Assembly (NCBI RefSeq): GCF_900090245.1
Contig: NZ_FMDN01000022.1
Span: 33,491-97,490 of the forward strand
Direction of reading: 5' to 3'
Length of the DNA: 64,000 bases
Origin: Micromonospora halophytica
GTDB lineage: Bacteria > Actinomycetota > Actinomycetes > Mycobacteriales > Micromonosporaceae
Both the position numbers and the translations under genes were made by a program. Of this stretch, positions 32,780 to 41,810 are shown piece by piece; the stretch's first letter is position 1; the number at the start of each line of letters is the position of its first letter. The notes below the pieces were generated by a model. That model worked only from the letters and a program-made list of their open reading frames with translations, had not been told where the DNA came from and ran no database searches.

Positions 32780-33460
32780 TCAGGCCCCGGCGACCGCGCG
32801 CTCCGCGAGCCCTCGCAGGCGGCGGACCGCCTCCGCCGGATCGGCCGCCCCGTACACCGCGGTGCCGGCGACGAACGCGTCGGCGCCCGCCGCCGCGGCC
32901 TGCTCGATGGTGTCGGCGGCGATCCCGCCGTCGACCTCGATGCGCAGCTCCAGGTGGCCGCTGTCGACGTGCCGGCGGGCGGCGCGCACCTTCTCCAGCA
33001 GTTGCGGGATGAACCGCTGCCCGCCGAAGCCGGCCTTGATCGTCATGATCAGCAGGGTGTCGAAGCTCGGCAGCAGCTCCAGGTACGGCTCGATCGGGGT
33101 GTCCCGGTCGATGGCCAGCCCGGCCTTCGCCCCGGCCGAGCGGAGGTCCTTGGCCAGCGCCACCGGGTCGTCGCAGGCCTCGGCGTGGAAGGTGACGTTG
33201 TAGGCGCCGGCGTCGGCGTAGCCGGGGGCCCAGCGACGAGGGTCAGTGATCATGAGGTGTACGTCGAACGGGATCTGGGTGGCCGCCCGCAGGCTCTGCA
33301 CCACCGGCAGCCCGATGGTCAGGTTCGGCACGAAGTGGTTGTCCATCACATCGACGTGCAGCCAGTCCGCGGCGCCCTCCACGGCGCGGACCTCTTCGGC
33401 GAGGCGGGCGAAATCGGCGGCGAGGATGCTGGGCGCGACGATCGGCGGCGGTACGGTCAC
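32780..33460 (-). CDS. rpe: Ribulose-phosphate 3-epimerase
   Basis: 226 residues, TIM barrel of the pentose phosphate pathway. Metal and catalytic residues lie in APSILAADFARL, LHVDVMDNHFVPNLTIG, VHLMITDP, MTIKAGFGGQRFI and EVDGGI. In most Rpe proteins the sixth block reads MSVNPGFGGQ; MTIKAGFGGQ here is an actinobacterial variant. A GTG at 33460 is used; the reading frame extends upstream but without homology. Confidence 0.95.
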   Translation of the reverse strand: MTVPPPIVAPSILAADFARLAEEVRAVEGAADWLHVDVMDNHFVPNLTIGLPVVQSLRAATQIPFDVHLMITDPRRWAPGYADAGAYNVTFHAEACDDPVALAKDLRSAGAKAGLAIDRDTPIEPYLELLPSFDTLLIMTIKAGFGGQRFIPQLLEKVRAARRHVDSGHLELRIEVDGGIAADTIEQAAAAGADAFVAGTAVYGAADPAEAVRRLRGLAERAVAGA

Positions 33461-33716
33461 CGGGTCAGTGTACGAACGCGGCCACCCGTCGCGGTCAGCG
33501 CGCCTCCACCGGGAACACCCTGTGATCCAGGGGTGACCGATGGTGCAAGATTGAACCCCGCGAACCCGAGAAGCGGACGAAAGGCCATCCGTGACTGGCC
33601 GATCGACGGAAACGCGGGAACACTCCATCGGGGACGGTCACATCTGCTGCCCGGCCGGCGGGGCAACGCCGTGCGGGCCGCGATGATCGGCCGTCATCTC
33701 CCGGAAAGGGCGGACG

Positions 33717-34604
33717 ATGCGACGGTGGCTCGTGGCGCTGGCGCTGGCCGGCGCGGCGACGGTGGCGATGAGCGGCTGCCTCCGGCAGCACCAGGGCGAC
33801 GGCGATCTGATCGACGACTGGTCGGCGCTGCCCGCACCCCAGTTGTTCGTGCCCGCCACGGACGCCTGCCTACCGCGGATCACGGCGGTGGTGCAGGCCA
33901 GCACCTACGACACGGTGGACTGTGCCCGCAGCCACCTGGCGGAGGCGATCCACGTCGGCGCGTTCACCGGCGCCGCCGAGCGCGGCCCTCGGCCCGAGCC
34001 GGGGTCGCCGGCGCTGCGCCCGGCGCGGGCCGAGTGCGACCAGCGGGCCCGGGAGGTGCTCGGCGGTGACTGGCACTCCGCGCGGCTGACCCTGAACATC
34101 GCGCTGCCCTCCGTGTCGGCCTGGAACGGCGGCGCGAGGTGGTACCGCTGCGACCTGAGCGAGACCGACAGCATCGACAACACCCGCCCGGTCAACCGGA
34201 CCGGAAGCCTGCGCGGGGCGATGATCGGCGACAACCCGCTCTCCCACCGCTGCTTCGACCCGAAGCTCATCGGCGACAACCTGAACTACATGGCCCCGGT
34301 GCTCTGCTCCGAGCCGCACCGGGCCGAGTTCGTCGGCGTGTACCTCGAACGCGACATGAGTTGGGAGGAGTTCACCAAGGCCAACCAGCAGGTGCACCGG
34401 CGCTGCATGGCACTGATCGCCAGCTTCGCCGAGGTGCCCGACAACGCCGACCTGCCGTACCGGGCCGGGTCGATCTTCTACCCGCCGTCGCAGCGGGAGT
34501 GGCAGGAGGGCGACCGGGGCATCCGCTGCTTCCTGTGGAGCGACGACCGGAAGCTGACCCGGTCGATGCGTGGCGTCGGCCCGAAGGGACTGCCCGCCAG
34601 CTGA
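33717..34604 (+). CDS. Septum-formation-like lipoprotein, paralogue 1
   Basis: 295 residues. The signal peptide ends in the lipobox MSGC (Cys20). The mature part carries two copies of the actinobacterial septum-formation-like repeat, each with paired Cys and an acid/His pattern: CLPRI with VDCARSHLAEAIHVGAF, and CFDPKL with VLCSEPHRAEFVGVY. Members are cell-surface proteins with no proven biochemical role. GGAAAGGG precedes the ATG. Followed at 34678 by a close paralogue with the same domain order. Confidence 0.82.
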   Translation: MRRWLVALALAGAATVAMSGCLRQHQGDGDLIDDWSALPAPQLFVPATDACLPRITAVVQASTYDTVDCARSHLAEAIHVGAFTGAAERGPRPEPGSPALRPARAECDQRAREVLGGDWHSARLTLNIALPSVSAWNGGARWYRCDLSETDSIDNTRPVNRTGSLRGAMIGDNPLSHRCFDPKLIGDNLNYMAPVLCSEPHRAEFVGVYLERDMSWEEFTKANQQVHRRCMALIASFAEVPDNADLPYRAGSIFYPPSQREWQEGDRGIRCFLWSDDRKLTRSMRGVGPKGLPAS

Positions 34605-34677
34605 GACCGGGTGCCGTATGCTGCCGCACCGTGGCGGCACCGCCGGTCGGGCGGACGGCGGCGAAGGGTCGGATGCG

Positions 34678-35568
34678 ATGCGGCGGTACGGGACGGCGGT
34701 CGCCGTGGGCCTTCTCGTGGCCCTCGCGCTGACCGGCTGCCGCGCCCCGGCCGGGCTGGACGCGGACATCACCGACGACTGGCCGGCACTCGCCGCCCCG
34801 CAGCGCGTCGTCCCCGCCGCCGGGACCTGCCACCTGGGCACGCAGGACGTCGGTCACCTCGGCGGCTACCAGCCCGTCGACTGCGCACGGTCGCACCGCA
34901 CCGAGACCATGCACGTCGGCACACTGACCGGGGCCCACGCGACGCGGGACACCCCGCCGGCGAGCGGCACCCCGGCGCGGCTCACCGCCCGCGCCGAGTG
35001 CGACCGGGAGGTCCGCCGGGCGGTCGGCGGCGACTGGCGCGCCGCCCGGCTCGGCCTCACCGTCGTCTTCCCCTCCCCCGCGGCCTGGCGCGGCGGGGCC
35101 CGCTGGTTCCGGTGCGACCTCAGCGAGATCCGCGGCCTCGACGAGCCGGGGGTGATTCCCCGCACCGGCAGCCTGCGGGGCGCGCTGAAGGGCGACGGCG
35201 ACCTGCGGCTGGGCTGCTTCAACCCGACGGTGGCCGGCGGCGACGTCGAGGCGATGGTCCCGGTCTCCTGCACCGCCCGGCACCACGCCGAGTTCGTCGG
35301 CGTCTGGCAGGCCGACGGCCTCAGCCACGCCCAGCTCCGCCGGGGCGACGAGCGGGTCCACCGGGGATGCCTCCGGCTGCTCGCGGCGTACACCGGGGTG
35401 CCGGACGACGGCAACCTGCGCTTCCACGCCGGCTCGATCTTCTACCACCCGCGGGAACGGGAGTGGCGCGACGGCAACCGCGGCGTGCAGTGCTTCCTCT
35501 GGCTCGACGACCGCGCGCCGACCCGCTCGCTCAAGGGTGCCGGCACCCGTGGGCTACCGCTGCGCTGA
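34678..35568 (+). CDS. Septum-formation-like lipoprotein, paralogue 2
   Basis: 296 residues, lipobox LTGC (Cys21). Same layout as the gene 73 bases upstream: CHLGT with VDCARSHRTETMHVGTL and CFNPTV with VSCTARHHAEFVGVW; the C-termini (AGSIFYHPREREW, QCFLWLDDR) match nearly word for word. The ATG at 34678 starts the signal peptide; earlier in-frame codons would put it inside. A tandem duplicate with diverged N-termini. Confidence 0.82.
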   Translation: MRRYGTAVAVGLLVALALTGCRAPAGLDADITDDWPALAAPQRVVPAAGTCHLGTQDVGHLGGYQPVDCARSHRTETMHVGTLTGAHATRDTPPASGTPARLTARAECDREVRRAVGGDWRAARLGLTVVFPSPAAWRGGARWFRCDLSEIRGLDEPGVIPRTGSLRGALKGDGDLRLGCFNPTVAGGDVEAMVPVSCTARHHAEFVGVWQADGLSHAQLRRGDERVHRGCLRLLAAYTGVPDDGNLRFHAGSIFYHPREREWRDGNRGVQCFLWLDDRAPTRSLKGAGTRGLPLR

Positions 35569-35780
35569 GCCGACGGGTGCCGGACCCCTGCGGGGTGGGG
35601 AATGCCCGGGCACGGACGGCGGTCTCGCGGTTGGGGCGAGCTGGGACTCGAAGCGGAACGTCACGTCCGCACCCGGACCAGGAGACATTCACATCCACCG
35701 GCCGACCGGTCAACGCCCCTGAGGCGCGGACGGCCGGAGTTGCCACAATCCGGCACATCGCGCAGCCGGGCGCGGCCGGC

Positions 35781-37175
35781 TCACCGGTGCGGGGTGCGCA
35801 GCCGTTCCGCCAGGTCACGGACCTCCGGCAGGTCGCCCCAGCCGTCCCGCAACCGGGCGTGCAGGCCGCGCAGCTCGTGGACGATGGTGGTCCGCCGGGT
35901 CCGCAGCGCCTCCTCCACGACAGGCGCCGCCACCGCCACCGCCGCTTCCGGCATCCCCGCACAGGCGTGGCTGTCCGCCAGCCGCAGGGTGAGCAGCAGG
36001 TACGTCGGGCGCATCCGCGACGGCAGGTGGGCCAGCGACCGCTGGGTGGCGTGGACCGCCCGTCGAGCCGTGGCCCGGTCCCCGGTGTGGGCGGCCAGGT
36101 CACGTAACGCCCCGCCGATGGACGACTCGGCCCGCAGCTCGCCCTCGTCGCCGGTCAGCCAGGGCGCCTCCGCCCGGTCCCGTTCGTCGATCCGGGACAG
36201 CCGCCGGCGGGCCAGGTCGACCTGGCGCCGGCACTCGGCCACGTCACCGTCGAGGGCGTACGCCCGGGCCTGGTACAGGTGCGACAGCGTCGACATCCAG
36301 CCGCGGGAAGGGTCCACCGCGCCGAGCGCCCGGGCGTACGCCAGCGACGACGCGGCGTCGCGGTCCAGCCGGGTCAACGTGCAGTAGTCGCTGAGCAGGG
36401 TGGCCTGGGCGACGCGGTCGGCGGAGACGCCGGCCCACCGCAGGCCGTGCCCGACCCAGGCCATACCGACGACGCTCTGCCCCCGCTGCATCCGCAACCG
36501 GCCGGCCAACTGGGCGTAGTGGGCGGCGAGGCGGAGCAGGCTGTGCGGGGAACGCCCGGCGGCGTCGACCACCTCGGCCCACCGCACCAGCAGGTGCAGG
36601 ACGCTTTCGACGGCGCCGACGGCCTCGGTCGAGACGCTCTCGGCGGTCGCCTGCGTGTAACCCGGCAGCAGCGCGGTCAACCCGTGCACGAGGTCGGGCA
36701 CCGGCTCGACGGGCAGCGTCGCCGGATCGCGCCGGTCGAGGCGGGCCAGTGCCGCCAGGACGTCCCCGACCGGCGGCACCGCGCAGCCGTCGTCGCCGTG
36801 CAACGGGCAGGAGAAGCCCCGGTCGGGCAGCCGGAGCGGCCACACCGGCACACCGGGCGGCGTGACCCGGTCGGTGGTGTCCGCGCCCGGCACCACCGCG
36901 AACAGGGTCGGGTCGTTCACCGCCAGGTGGGCGGGACGCCGTCGGGCACCCGGCCCGGCCAGCGCGGTCAGCGTGCCGCCCGTCCCCAGCAGCTCGTCGA
37001 GGCGCGCGGGCAGCCCCATCGGCGGCTCCCGCAGCCCGCTCTCCACCTTGCTGATCACGCTGTGGTGGTAGCCGACCCGTAGGCCGAGCTGACCCTGGGT
37101 CAGCCCGGCCCGGCGGCGCCAGCTGCGCAACTCCCGACCGAACTCCGCCCACCGTTCGGTCCTACGGACCTCCAT
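35781..37175 (-). CDS. XRE-family regulator with TPR-like C-terminal domain
   Basis: 464 residues. An N-terminal HTH (about 10-65: AEFGRELRSWRRRAGLTQGQ, GYHHSVISKVESGLREPP) is followed by a Cys/His segment (FSCPLHGDDGC) and a long helical region with TPR-like units (HLLVRWAEVVDAAG, SLAYARALGAVDPSRGW, ATARRAVHATQRSLAHL). Such proteins are numerous in actinomycetes and regulate neighbours or development, often peptide- or partner-controlled. Convergent with the lipoprotein pair; no direct target is visible. Confidence 0.87.
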   Translation of the reverse strand: MEVRRTERWAEFGRELRSWRRRAGLTQGQLGLRVGYHHSVISKVESGLREPPMGLPARLDELLGTGGTLTALAGPGARRRPAHLAVNDPTLFAVVPGADTTDRVTPPGVPVWPLRLPDRGFSCPLHGDDGCAVPPVGDVLAALARLDRRDPATLPVEPVPDLVHGLTALLPGYTQATAESVSTEAVGAVESVLHLLVRWAEVVDAAGRSPHSLLRLAAHYAQLAGRLRMQRGQSVVGMAWVGHGLRWAGVSADRVAQATLLSDYCTLTRLDRDAASSLAYARALGAVDPSRGWMSTLSHLYQARAYALDGDVAECRRQVDLARRRLSRIDERDRAEAPWLTGDEGELRAESSIGGALRDLAAHTGDRATARRAVHATQRSLAHLPSRMRPTYLLLTLRLADSHACAGMPEAAVAVAAPVVEEALRTRRTTIVHELRGLHARLRDGWGDLPEVRDLAERLRTPHR

Positions 37176-37279
37176 CGCCCCTCCCGATCGACCGGGGTCC
37201 GGCCTGCCCAGGTCAAGTGGTGCTGGACTATAGCAGCCGATCGGGGCAGCTCAATGGGTCGCGGAAGGCCCGCGCCGGC

Positions 37280-38827
37280 TCAGCCCCGGCGCAGCACCGC
37301 CAGGAACATGGCGTCCGTGCCGTGCCGGTGCGGCCAGAGCTGCACCGTCGGGCCGTCACCCAACCCCGGCATGCCGGCGGGCAGCAGCGTACGGGCGTCG
37401 ACGAAGTCGGCCGGCACCGCGGCGCGCCGGGCCGCCTCGGTGACCGTCACGTGCGTCTCCACCGTGTGCGGCGAGCAGGTCACGTACGCGACCAGACCAC
37501 CGGGGCGCGCCGCGCGCAGGGCGGCGGTGAGCAGTTCCCGCTGCAACCGGGTCAGCGGCGGCAGGTCGGACGGCTGGCGGCGCCAGCGCGACTCCGGCCG
37601 TCGGCGCAGTGACCCAAGCCCGGTGCAGGGCGCGTCCACCAGCACCCGGTCGAAGTGCCCCTCCGGCAGCTTCGGGTCGGCGCCGACCGTCCGCCCGTCG
37701 GTGTGCAGCACGTTCACCGGCAGGCCCCGGGCGGCCTGCGCGACCAGCCGGGCGCGGTGCTCGGACACCTCGACGGCGGTCAGCCGGGCGTCGCGCTGCG
37801 CGGCGAGCGCGCCGAGCAGGCCGGACTTGCCGCCGGGGCCGGCGCACAGGTCGAGCCACCGCCCGTCCGGCCCGTCCAGCGGGGCGTGGGCCAGGGCGTG
37901 GGCCACCAGCTGCGAGCCCTCGTCCTGCACGTGCGCCCGGCCCTGCGCCAGCGCCGGCAGGTCGCCCGGCGCGCCGCCGGAGAGGTAGACCGCGTACGGG
38001 GAGAACGCGCCGGGCGCGCCGCCCACCTCGTCGGCCAACTCCACCGGGTCGGCCAGGCCGGGCCGGGCGCACAGGTGCACCGGGGGCCGCTCGTTGTCCT
38101 CGATCAGCAGCCGGGTGGTCTCCCCCAGGTCGCCGCCGAGCGCCTCGTTGAAGGCCCGCACGATCCACTGGGGATGGCTGTACGCCAGGGCCAGGTGCCC
38201 GATCGGGTCGGTCTCCATCGGTGGGGCGAGCTTCGCCACCCAGGCGTCGGCGTCGCGGCCGGCCACCTCGCGCAGCACCGCGTTGGCGAAGCCGGTGGCG
38301 CCCGGACCCACCGTGCGGACCAGGTCGACGGTGGACGACACCGCCGCGTGCGCCGGCACCCGGGTGTGCAGGAGCTGGTACGTCCCGAGCCGCAGCGCGT
38401 CGCGTACCGGCGGGTCGATCCGCTCGACGTCCCGGCCGGCCGCGTCGGTGACGATCGCGTCCAGGGTGCCGGTGTGGCGCAGCGTGCCGTAGGTCAGCTC
38501 GGTGGCGAAGGCGGCGTCCCGGCCGGTCAGCCCCTCCTCGCGCAGGATCGAAGGGAGCACCAGGTTGGCGTACGCGTCGTCCCGGTGCACCGCGGCGATC
38601 GCCTGGTAGGCGGCGTACCGGGGCAGGTCGACGGCCGGGCGGACGGGACGGCCGCCGCGTCGGTCGACGCCGGCCCAGCCGCCACCGGGCCGGTCACCGC
38701 GGAAACCGCCGCCCGCCGGACGGTCGCCGCGCGGGGCGTCGGGACGGCGGGGCGCGGACCGGTCGTACCGGTCACCCCGGGGGCTGTCGGAGCGGAAGCT
38801 GTCGGGACGGTCCGAGGGGGCGGTCAC
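37280..38827 (-). CDS. rsmB: 16S rRNA m5C967 methyltransferase
   Basis: 515 residues. The first 65 or so are disordered with Arg/Gly/Asp repeats (GDRYDRS, PRGDRP). A NusB-like domain (YAAYQAIAAVHRDDAYANLVL) precedes the Rossmann methyltransferase: SAM motif LDLCAGPGGKSGLLGAL, VDAPCTGLGSLRRRPE with one conserved Cys, and YVTCSPHTVETH with the catalytic Cys. The GTG at 38827 overlaps the fmt stop. Last gene of def-fmt-rsmB. Confidence 0.94.
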   Translation of the reverse strand: MTAPSDRPDSFRSDSPRGDRYDRSAPRRPDAPRGDRPAGGGFRGDRPGGGWAGVDRRGGRPVRPAVDLPRYAAYQAIAAVHRDDAYANLVLPSILREEGLTGRDAAFATELTYGTLRHTGTLDAIVTDAAGRDVERIDPPVRDALRLGTYQLLHTRVPAHAAVSSTVDLVRTVGPGATGFANAVLREVAGRDADAWVAKLAPPMETDPIGHLALAYSHPQWIVRAFNEALGGDLGETTRLLIEDNERPPVHLCARPGLADPVELADEVGGAPGAFSPYAVYLSGGAPGDLPALAQGRAHVQDEGSQLVAHALAHAPLDGPDGRWLDLCAGPGGKSGLLGALAAQRDARLTAVEVSEHRARLVAQAARGLPVNVLHTDGRTVGADPKLPEGHFDRVLVDAPCTGLGSLRRRPESRWRRQPSDLPPLTRLQRELLTAALRAARPGGLVAYVTCSPHTVETHVTVTEAARRAAVPADFVDARTLLPAGMPGLGDGPTVQLWPHRHGTDAMFLAVLRRG

Positions 38828-39759
38828 GCGAACACCTCGCCGGCGGTGACCCGGGCGCCGCGCGCCCAGTCGCTCGCCGACATGGCCTTCTTGCCCGCCG
38901 CCCGGACCTCACCGAGCTGCACCGGCACCGTCGCGGTGCCGACCAGCACCCGGGACTTCTCCGCCAGCAGCTCGCCCGGCTTCAGCTCGGGGCCGTTCGC
39001 CACCGGGGTGGCCGGGCCGAGCTTGACCCGCTCGTCGCGGAAGGTCGTCCACGGGCCGGGGGCGGGGGTGCAGGCGCGGATCCGCCGGTCCACCGCGAAC
39101 GCGGGGTCGCTCCAGCGCACCCGGGCGTCCTCCACGGTCAGCTTCGGCGCCAGGGACACCCCGTCGGCCGGCTGCGGCTCGGCCCGGGCCGTCCCCGCCC
39201 CGATCGCGTCGAGGACGGCCACCAGCAGGCCGGCCCCGGAGTGGGCCAGCCGTTCCAGCAGATCGCCGGAGGTGTCGGTGGGACGGATCTCGTCGGTGAG
39301 GGTGCCGTACACCGGACCGGTGTCCAGCCCCTGCTCCAACTGGAAGACGCTGGCGCCGGTCAGCTCGTCGCCGTGCAGCACGGCGTGCTGCACGGGGGCC
39401 GCGCCGCGCCAGGCGGGCAGCAGCGAGAAGTGCAGGTTGATCCAGCCGTGCCGGGGGATCTCCAGGGCGACCGGCGGCACCAGCGCGCCGTACGCGACCA
39501 CGGGGACGCAGTCCGGGGCCAGCTCGCGCAGCCGGTCGAGGAACTCCGGCTCCCGGGGTCTGGCCGGGGTGAGCACCTCGACGCCGTGCTCGTCGGCCCA
39601 GGCGCCGACGGGCGAGCGGACCAGGCCGCGACCGCGGCCGGCGGGGGCGTCGGGACGGGTGACCACGGCCAGCAGGTCGTGCCCGGAGGCGTGCACGGCG
39701 GCCAGGGCGGGGACGGCGACGGCCGGCGTGCCGGCGAAGACCAGGCGCATCCGGGTCAC
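38824..39759 (-). CDS. fmt: Methionyl-tRNA formyltransferase
   Basis: 311 residues; adds formyl from 10-formyl-THF to initiator Met-tRNA. RLVFAGTPAVAVPAL, the catalytic Asn/His stretch INLHFSLLPAWRGAAPVQ and DTGPVYGTLTDEIRPTDT are diagnostic; an OB-fold C-terminus follows. GTG at 39759 overlaps the def stop (GTGA); an ATG three codons in is also possible and would begin at the usual MRLVFAG. Confidence 0.96.
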   Translation of the reverse strand: MTRMRLVFAGTPAVAVPALAAVHASGHDLLAVVTRPDAPAGRGRGLVRSPVGAWADEHGVEVLTPARPREPEFLDRLRELAPDCVPVVAYGALVPPVALEIPRHGWINLHFSLLPAWRGAAPVQHAVLHGDELTGASVFQLEQGLDTGPVYGTLTDEIRPTDTSGDLLERLAHSGAGLLVAVLDAIGAGTARAEPQPADGVSLAPKLTVEDARVRWSDPAFAVDRRIRACTPAPGPWTTFRDERVKLGPATPVANGPELKPGELLAEKSRVLVGTATVPVQLGEVRAAGKKAMSASDWARGARVTAGEVFA

Positions 39760-40316
39760 CGCCCCAGGCCGAAGGGGTTGCCGGCGGCGTGCGGGTTCAG
39801 CTTGACCGTGGGCGGGGCGGCCGGGTCGTACCAGTCGGCCTGGCGGATGGCCTTCATCGCCTCCTTGCGCCCGGCCGGGTCCAGCCGGTCGACGAAGAGC
39901 ACGCCGTCGAGGTGGTCGGTCTCGTGCTGCACGCAGCGCGCCATCAACCCGGTGCCGACGATCTGCAGCGGGTCGCCGTAGCCGTTGAAACCCTTGGCGA
40001 CGACGTTCTGCCGGCGCTTGGTGTCGAAGTAGAGCCCGGGGATGGAGAGGCAGCCCTCCGGGCCGTCCTGCTCCTCGGAGTCGGGGAACTCCAGCACCGG
40101 GTTGACCAGGTGGCCGAGGACGTCGTCGACGTCGAAGGTGAACACCCGCAGGCCCACCCCGAGCTGCGGCGCGGCCAGGCCGGCGCCGCCCTGCTCGCGC
40201 ATCGTGTCGGTGAGGTCGGCGATGAGCCTACGCAGCTCGACGTCGAAGTCGACGACCGGATCGGCCGGCGTGCGCAGCACCGGATCCCCGAACAGACGGA
40301 TGGGCTGGACGGTCAC
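39756..40316 (-). CDS. def: Peptide deformylase
   Basis: 186 residues, iron/zinc hydrolase removing N-formyl from new proteins. The three motifs are complete: GGAGLAAPQLGV, EGCLSIPG with the metal Cys, and QHETDHLDGVLF with the HExxH metal ligands. Length and C-terminus match the Gram-positive/actinobacterial type. First of def-fmt-rsmB. Confidence 0.96.
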   Translation of the reverse strand: MTVQPIRLFGDPVLRTPADPVVDFDVELRRLIADLTDTMREQGGAGLAAPQLGVGLRVFTFDVDDVLGHLVNPVLEFPDSEEQDGPEGCLSIPGLYFDTKRRQNVVAKGFNGYGDPLQIVGTGLMARCVQHETDHLDGVLFVDRLDPAGRKEAMKAIRQADWYDPAAPPTVKLNPHAAGNPFGLGR

Positions 40317-40359
40317 TCGGTGTGGCTCCTTCGGCGGTGCGGACGGGTGCCGTACCAGT

Positions 40360-41631
40360 CTACGGAGTGCCGGGGGCGGTCCCGGCCGGCGTACCGCGAT
40401 GCGACGCGGCCGACTCCGTGTCGATGATCACCGGCAGGGTCTGGTAGCCGCGCAGGGTGAGCCGGGTCCGGTGCCGGGGCCGGCCGGCGAGGGCCAGGCC
40501 GGGCAGCCGGCGCAGCAGCAGCGGGAAGGCGACCTGCGCCTCCAGCCGGGCCAGCCCGGCGCCGAGGCAGTAGTGCGGCCCGGCCCCGAACGACAGCGGG
40601 TGCGACTGCGCCCGCCACGGGTCGAAGCGCGCCGGCTGCGGGTAGCGCCGCGGGTCCCGGTTGGCCGCGCCGAGCAGCAGCAGCGTCCAGCTGCCGGCCG
40701 GCAGGTCGACCCCGCCCACGGTCGCCGGGGCGGTGTTGACCCGGGTGGTGAGCTGCACCGGCGAGTCGTAGCGCAGCAGTTCCTCGACGTGATCGGGGGC
40801 GAGGTCGGGGTGCTCGCGCAACGCCTGCGCGGCGCGGGGATGGTCGAGCAGTACGACCAGGCCGTTGCCGAGCAGGTTGGTGGTGGTCTCGAAGCCGGCG
40901 ACCAGCAGCACGACCAGGTTCGCCAGCAGCTCGTCGCCGGAGAGCCGGTCACCGTCGGCGTCGTGCACCTGCACCAGCGCGGTGGTCAGGTCGTCGGCCG
41001 GCGCGCGGCGGCGGTCCTCGACCAGCGCGGCGAAGTAGCTGGTCAGCTCGGCGGCGCCCCGGTCGGCGACGGCCAGCTCGTCAAGGGTGATCTCGGGCTC
41101 CAGCACCCCGGTCAGGTCGGCCGCCCAGCGGCGGAACAGCGGCCGGTCGGCCGCCGGGACGCCGAGCAGCGCGCAGATCACCCCGACCGGCAACGGGTAC
41201 GCGAACTCGGCCAGGACGTCGACCGGCTCACCGTCGCGGGCCCGCGCGACCATCCCGTCGACCAGCTCGTCCGCCTGGGCGACCACCACGTCCCGCATGG
41301 CGGCGATCCGGCGCGGGGTGAACGCCCCGGCCGCGAGGCGCCGCATCCGGCTGTGGTCGGGCGGGTTGGTACGCAGCATGGAGCGGGAGATCGAGGTGAC
41401 GGCGGGGCTGTCGCGCCAGCCGGGCAGGAACTCGTCGCGCAACGCGTCGTCCATCACCCCGAACCGGGGGTCACGCAGGATCGCGTCGGCCTCGGCGTAG
41501 CCGGTGACCGCGAAGAACACCGGCCCGGCCTGGGCCACCGGCCCGTGGGCGCGCAACCGCTCGTAGGTGGGATACGGGTCGATCCGCCCCGGCGGCGACA
41601 TGAGCAGGGCGAGTGCCTCGGCTGCGTCCAT
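40360..41631 (-). CDS. Cytochrome P450, CYP107-like
   Basis: 423 residues, soluble class I bacterial P450. I-helix oxygen groove LLVAGFETTTNLLG, K-helix ELLR in VEELLRYDSPVQ, and heme loop LSFGAGPHYCLGAGLARLEA with the Cys thiolate. N-terminal MDAAEALALLMSPPG is CYP107-like. The substrate cannot be inferred; no ferredoxin or biosynthetic genes adjoin it. It is 43 bases upstream of def on the same strand, so read-through is possible. Confidence 0.94.
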   Translation of the reverse strand: MDAAEALALLMSPPGRIDPYPTYERLRAHGPVAQAGPVFFAVTGYAEADAILRDPRFGVMDDALRDEFLPGWRDSPAVTSISRSMLRTNPPDHSRMRRLAAGAFTPRRIAAMRDVVVAQADELVDGMVARARDGEPVDVLAEFAYPLPVGVICALLGVPAADRPLFRRWAADLTGVLEPEITLDELAVADRGAAELTSYFAALVEDRRRAPADDLTTALVQVHDADGDRLSGDELLANLVVLLVAGFETTTNLLGNGLVVLLDHPRAAQALREHPDLAPDHVEELLRYDSPVQLTTRVNTAPATVGGVDLPAGSWTLLLLGAANRDPRRYPQPARFDPWRAQSHPLSFGAGPHYCLGAGLARLEAQVAFPLLLRRLPGLALAGRPRHRTRLTLRGYQTLPVIIDTESAASHRGTPAGTAPGTP

Positions 41632-41810
41632 GACCGGCCTCCCGCGTCGATACGTCGGAAGGCTCCATCATGCGTGTCCGGAGGCGCCCCGGCGACCCCG
41701 GGCGGCCGACCAGGGTGGTCGGGAGGGCAACGGCCGGGCCGGGCGTGACCGGTCCGGCGGGGCCGCCGTCGGACCGGGCGTCGAACGGCGTGGGCCCGGC
41801 GGACGACCGG

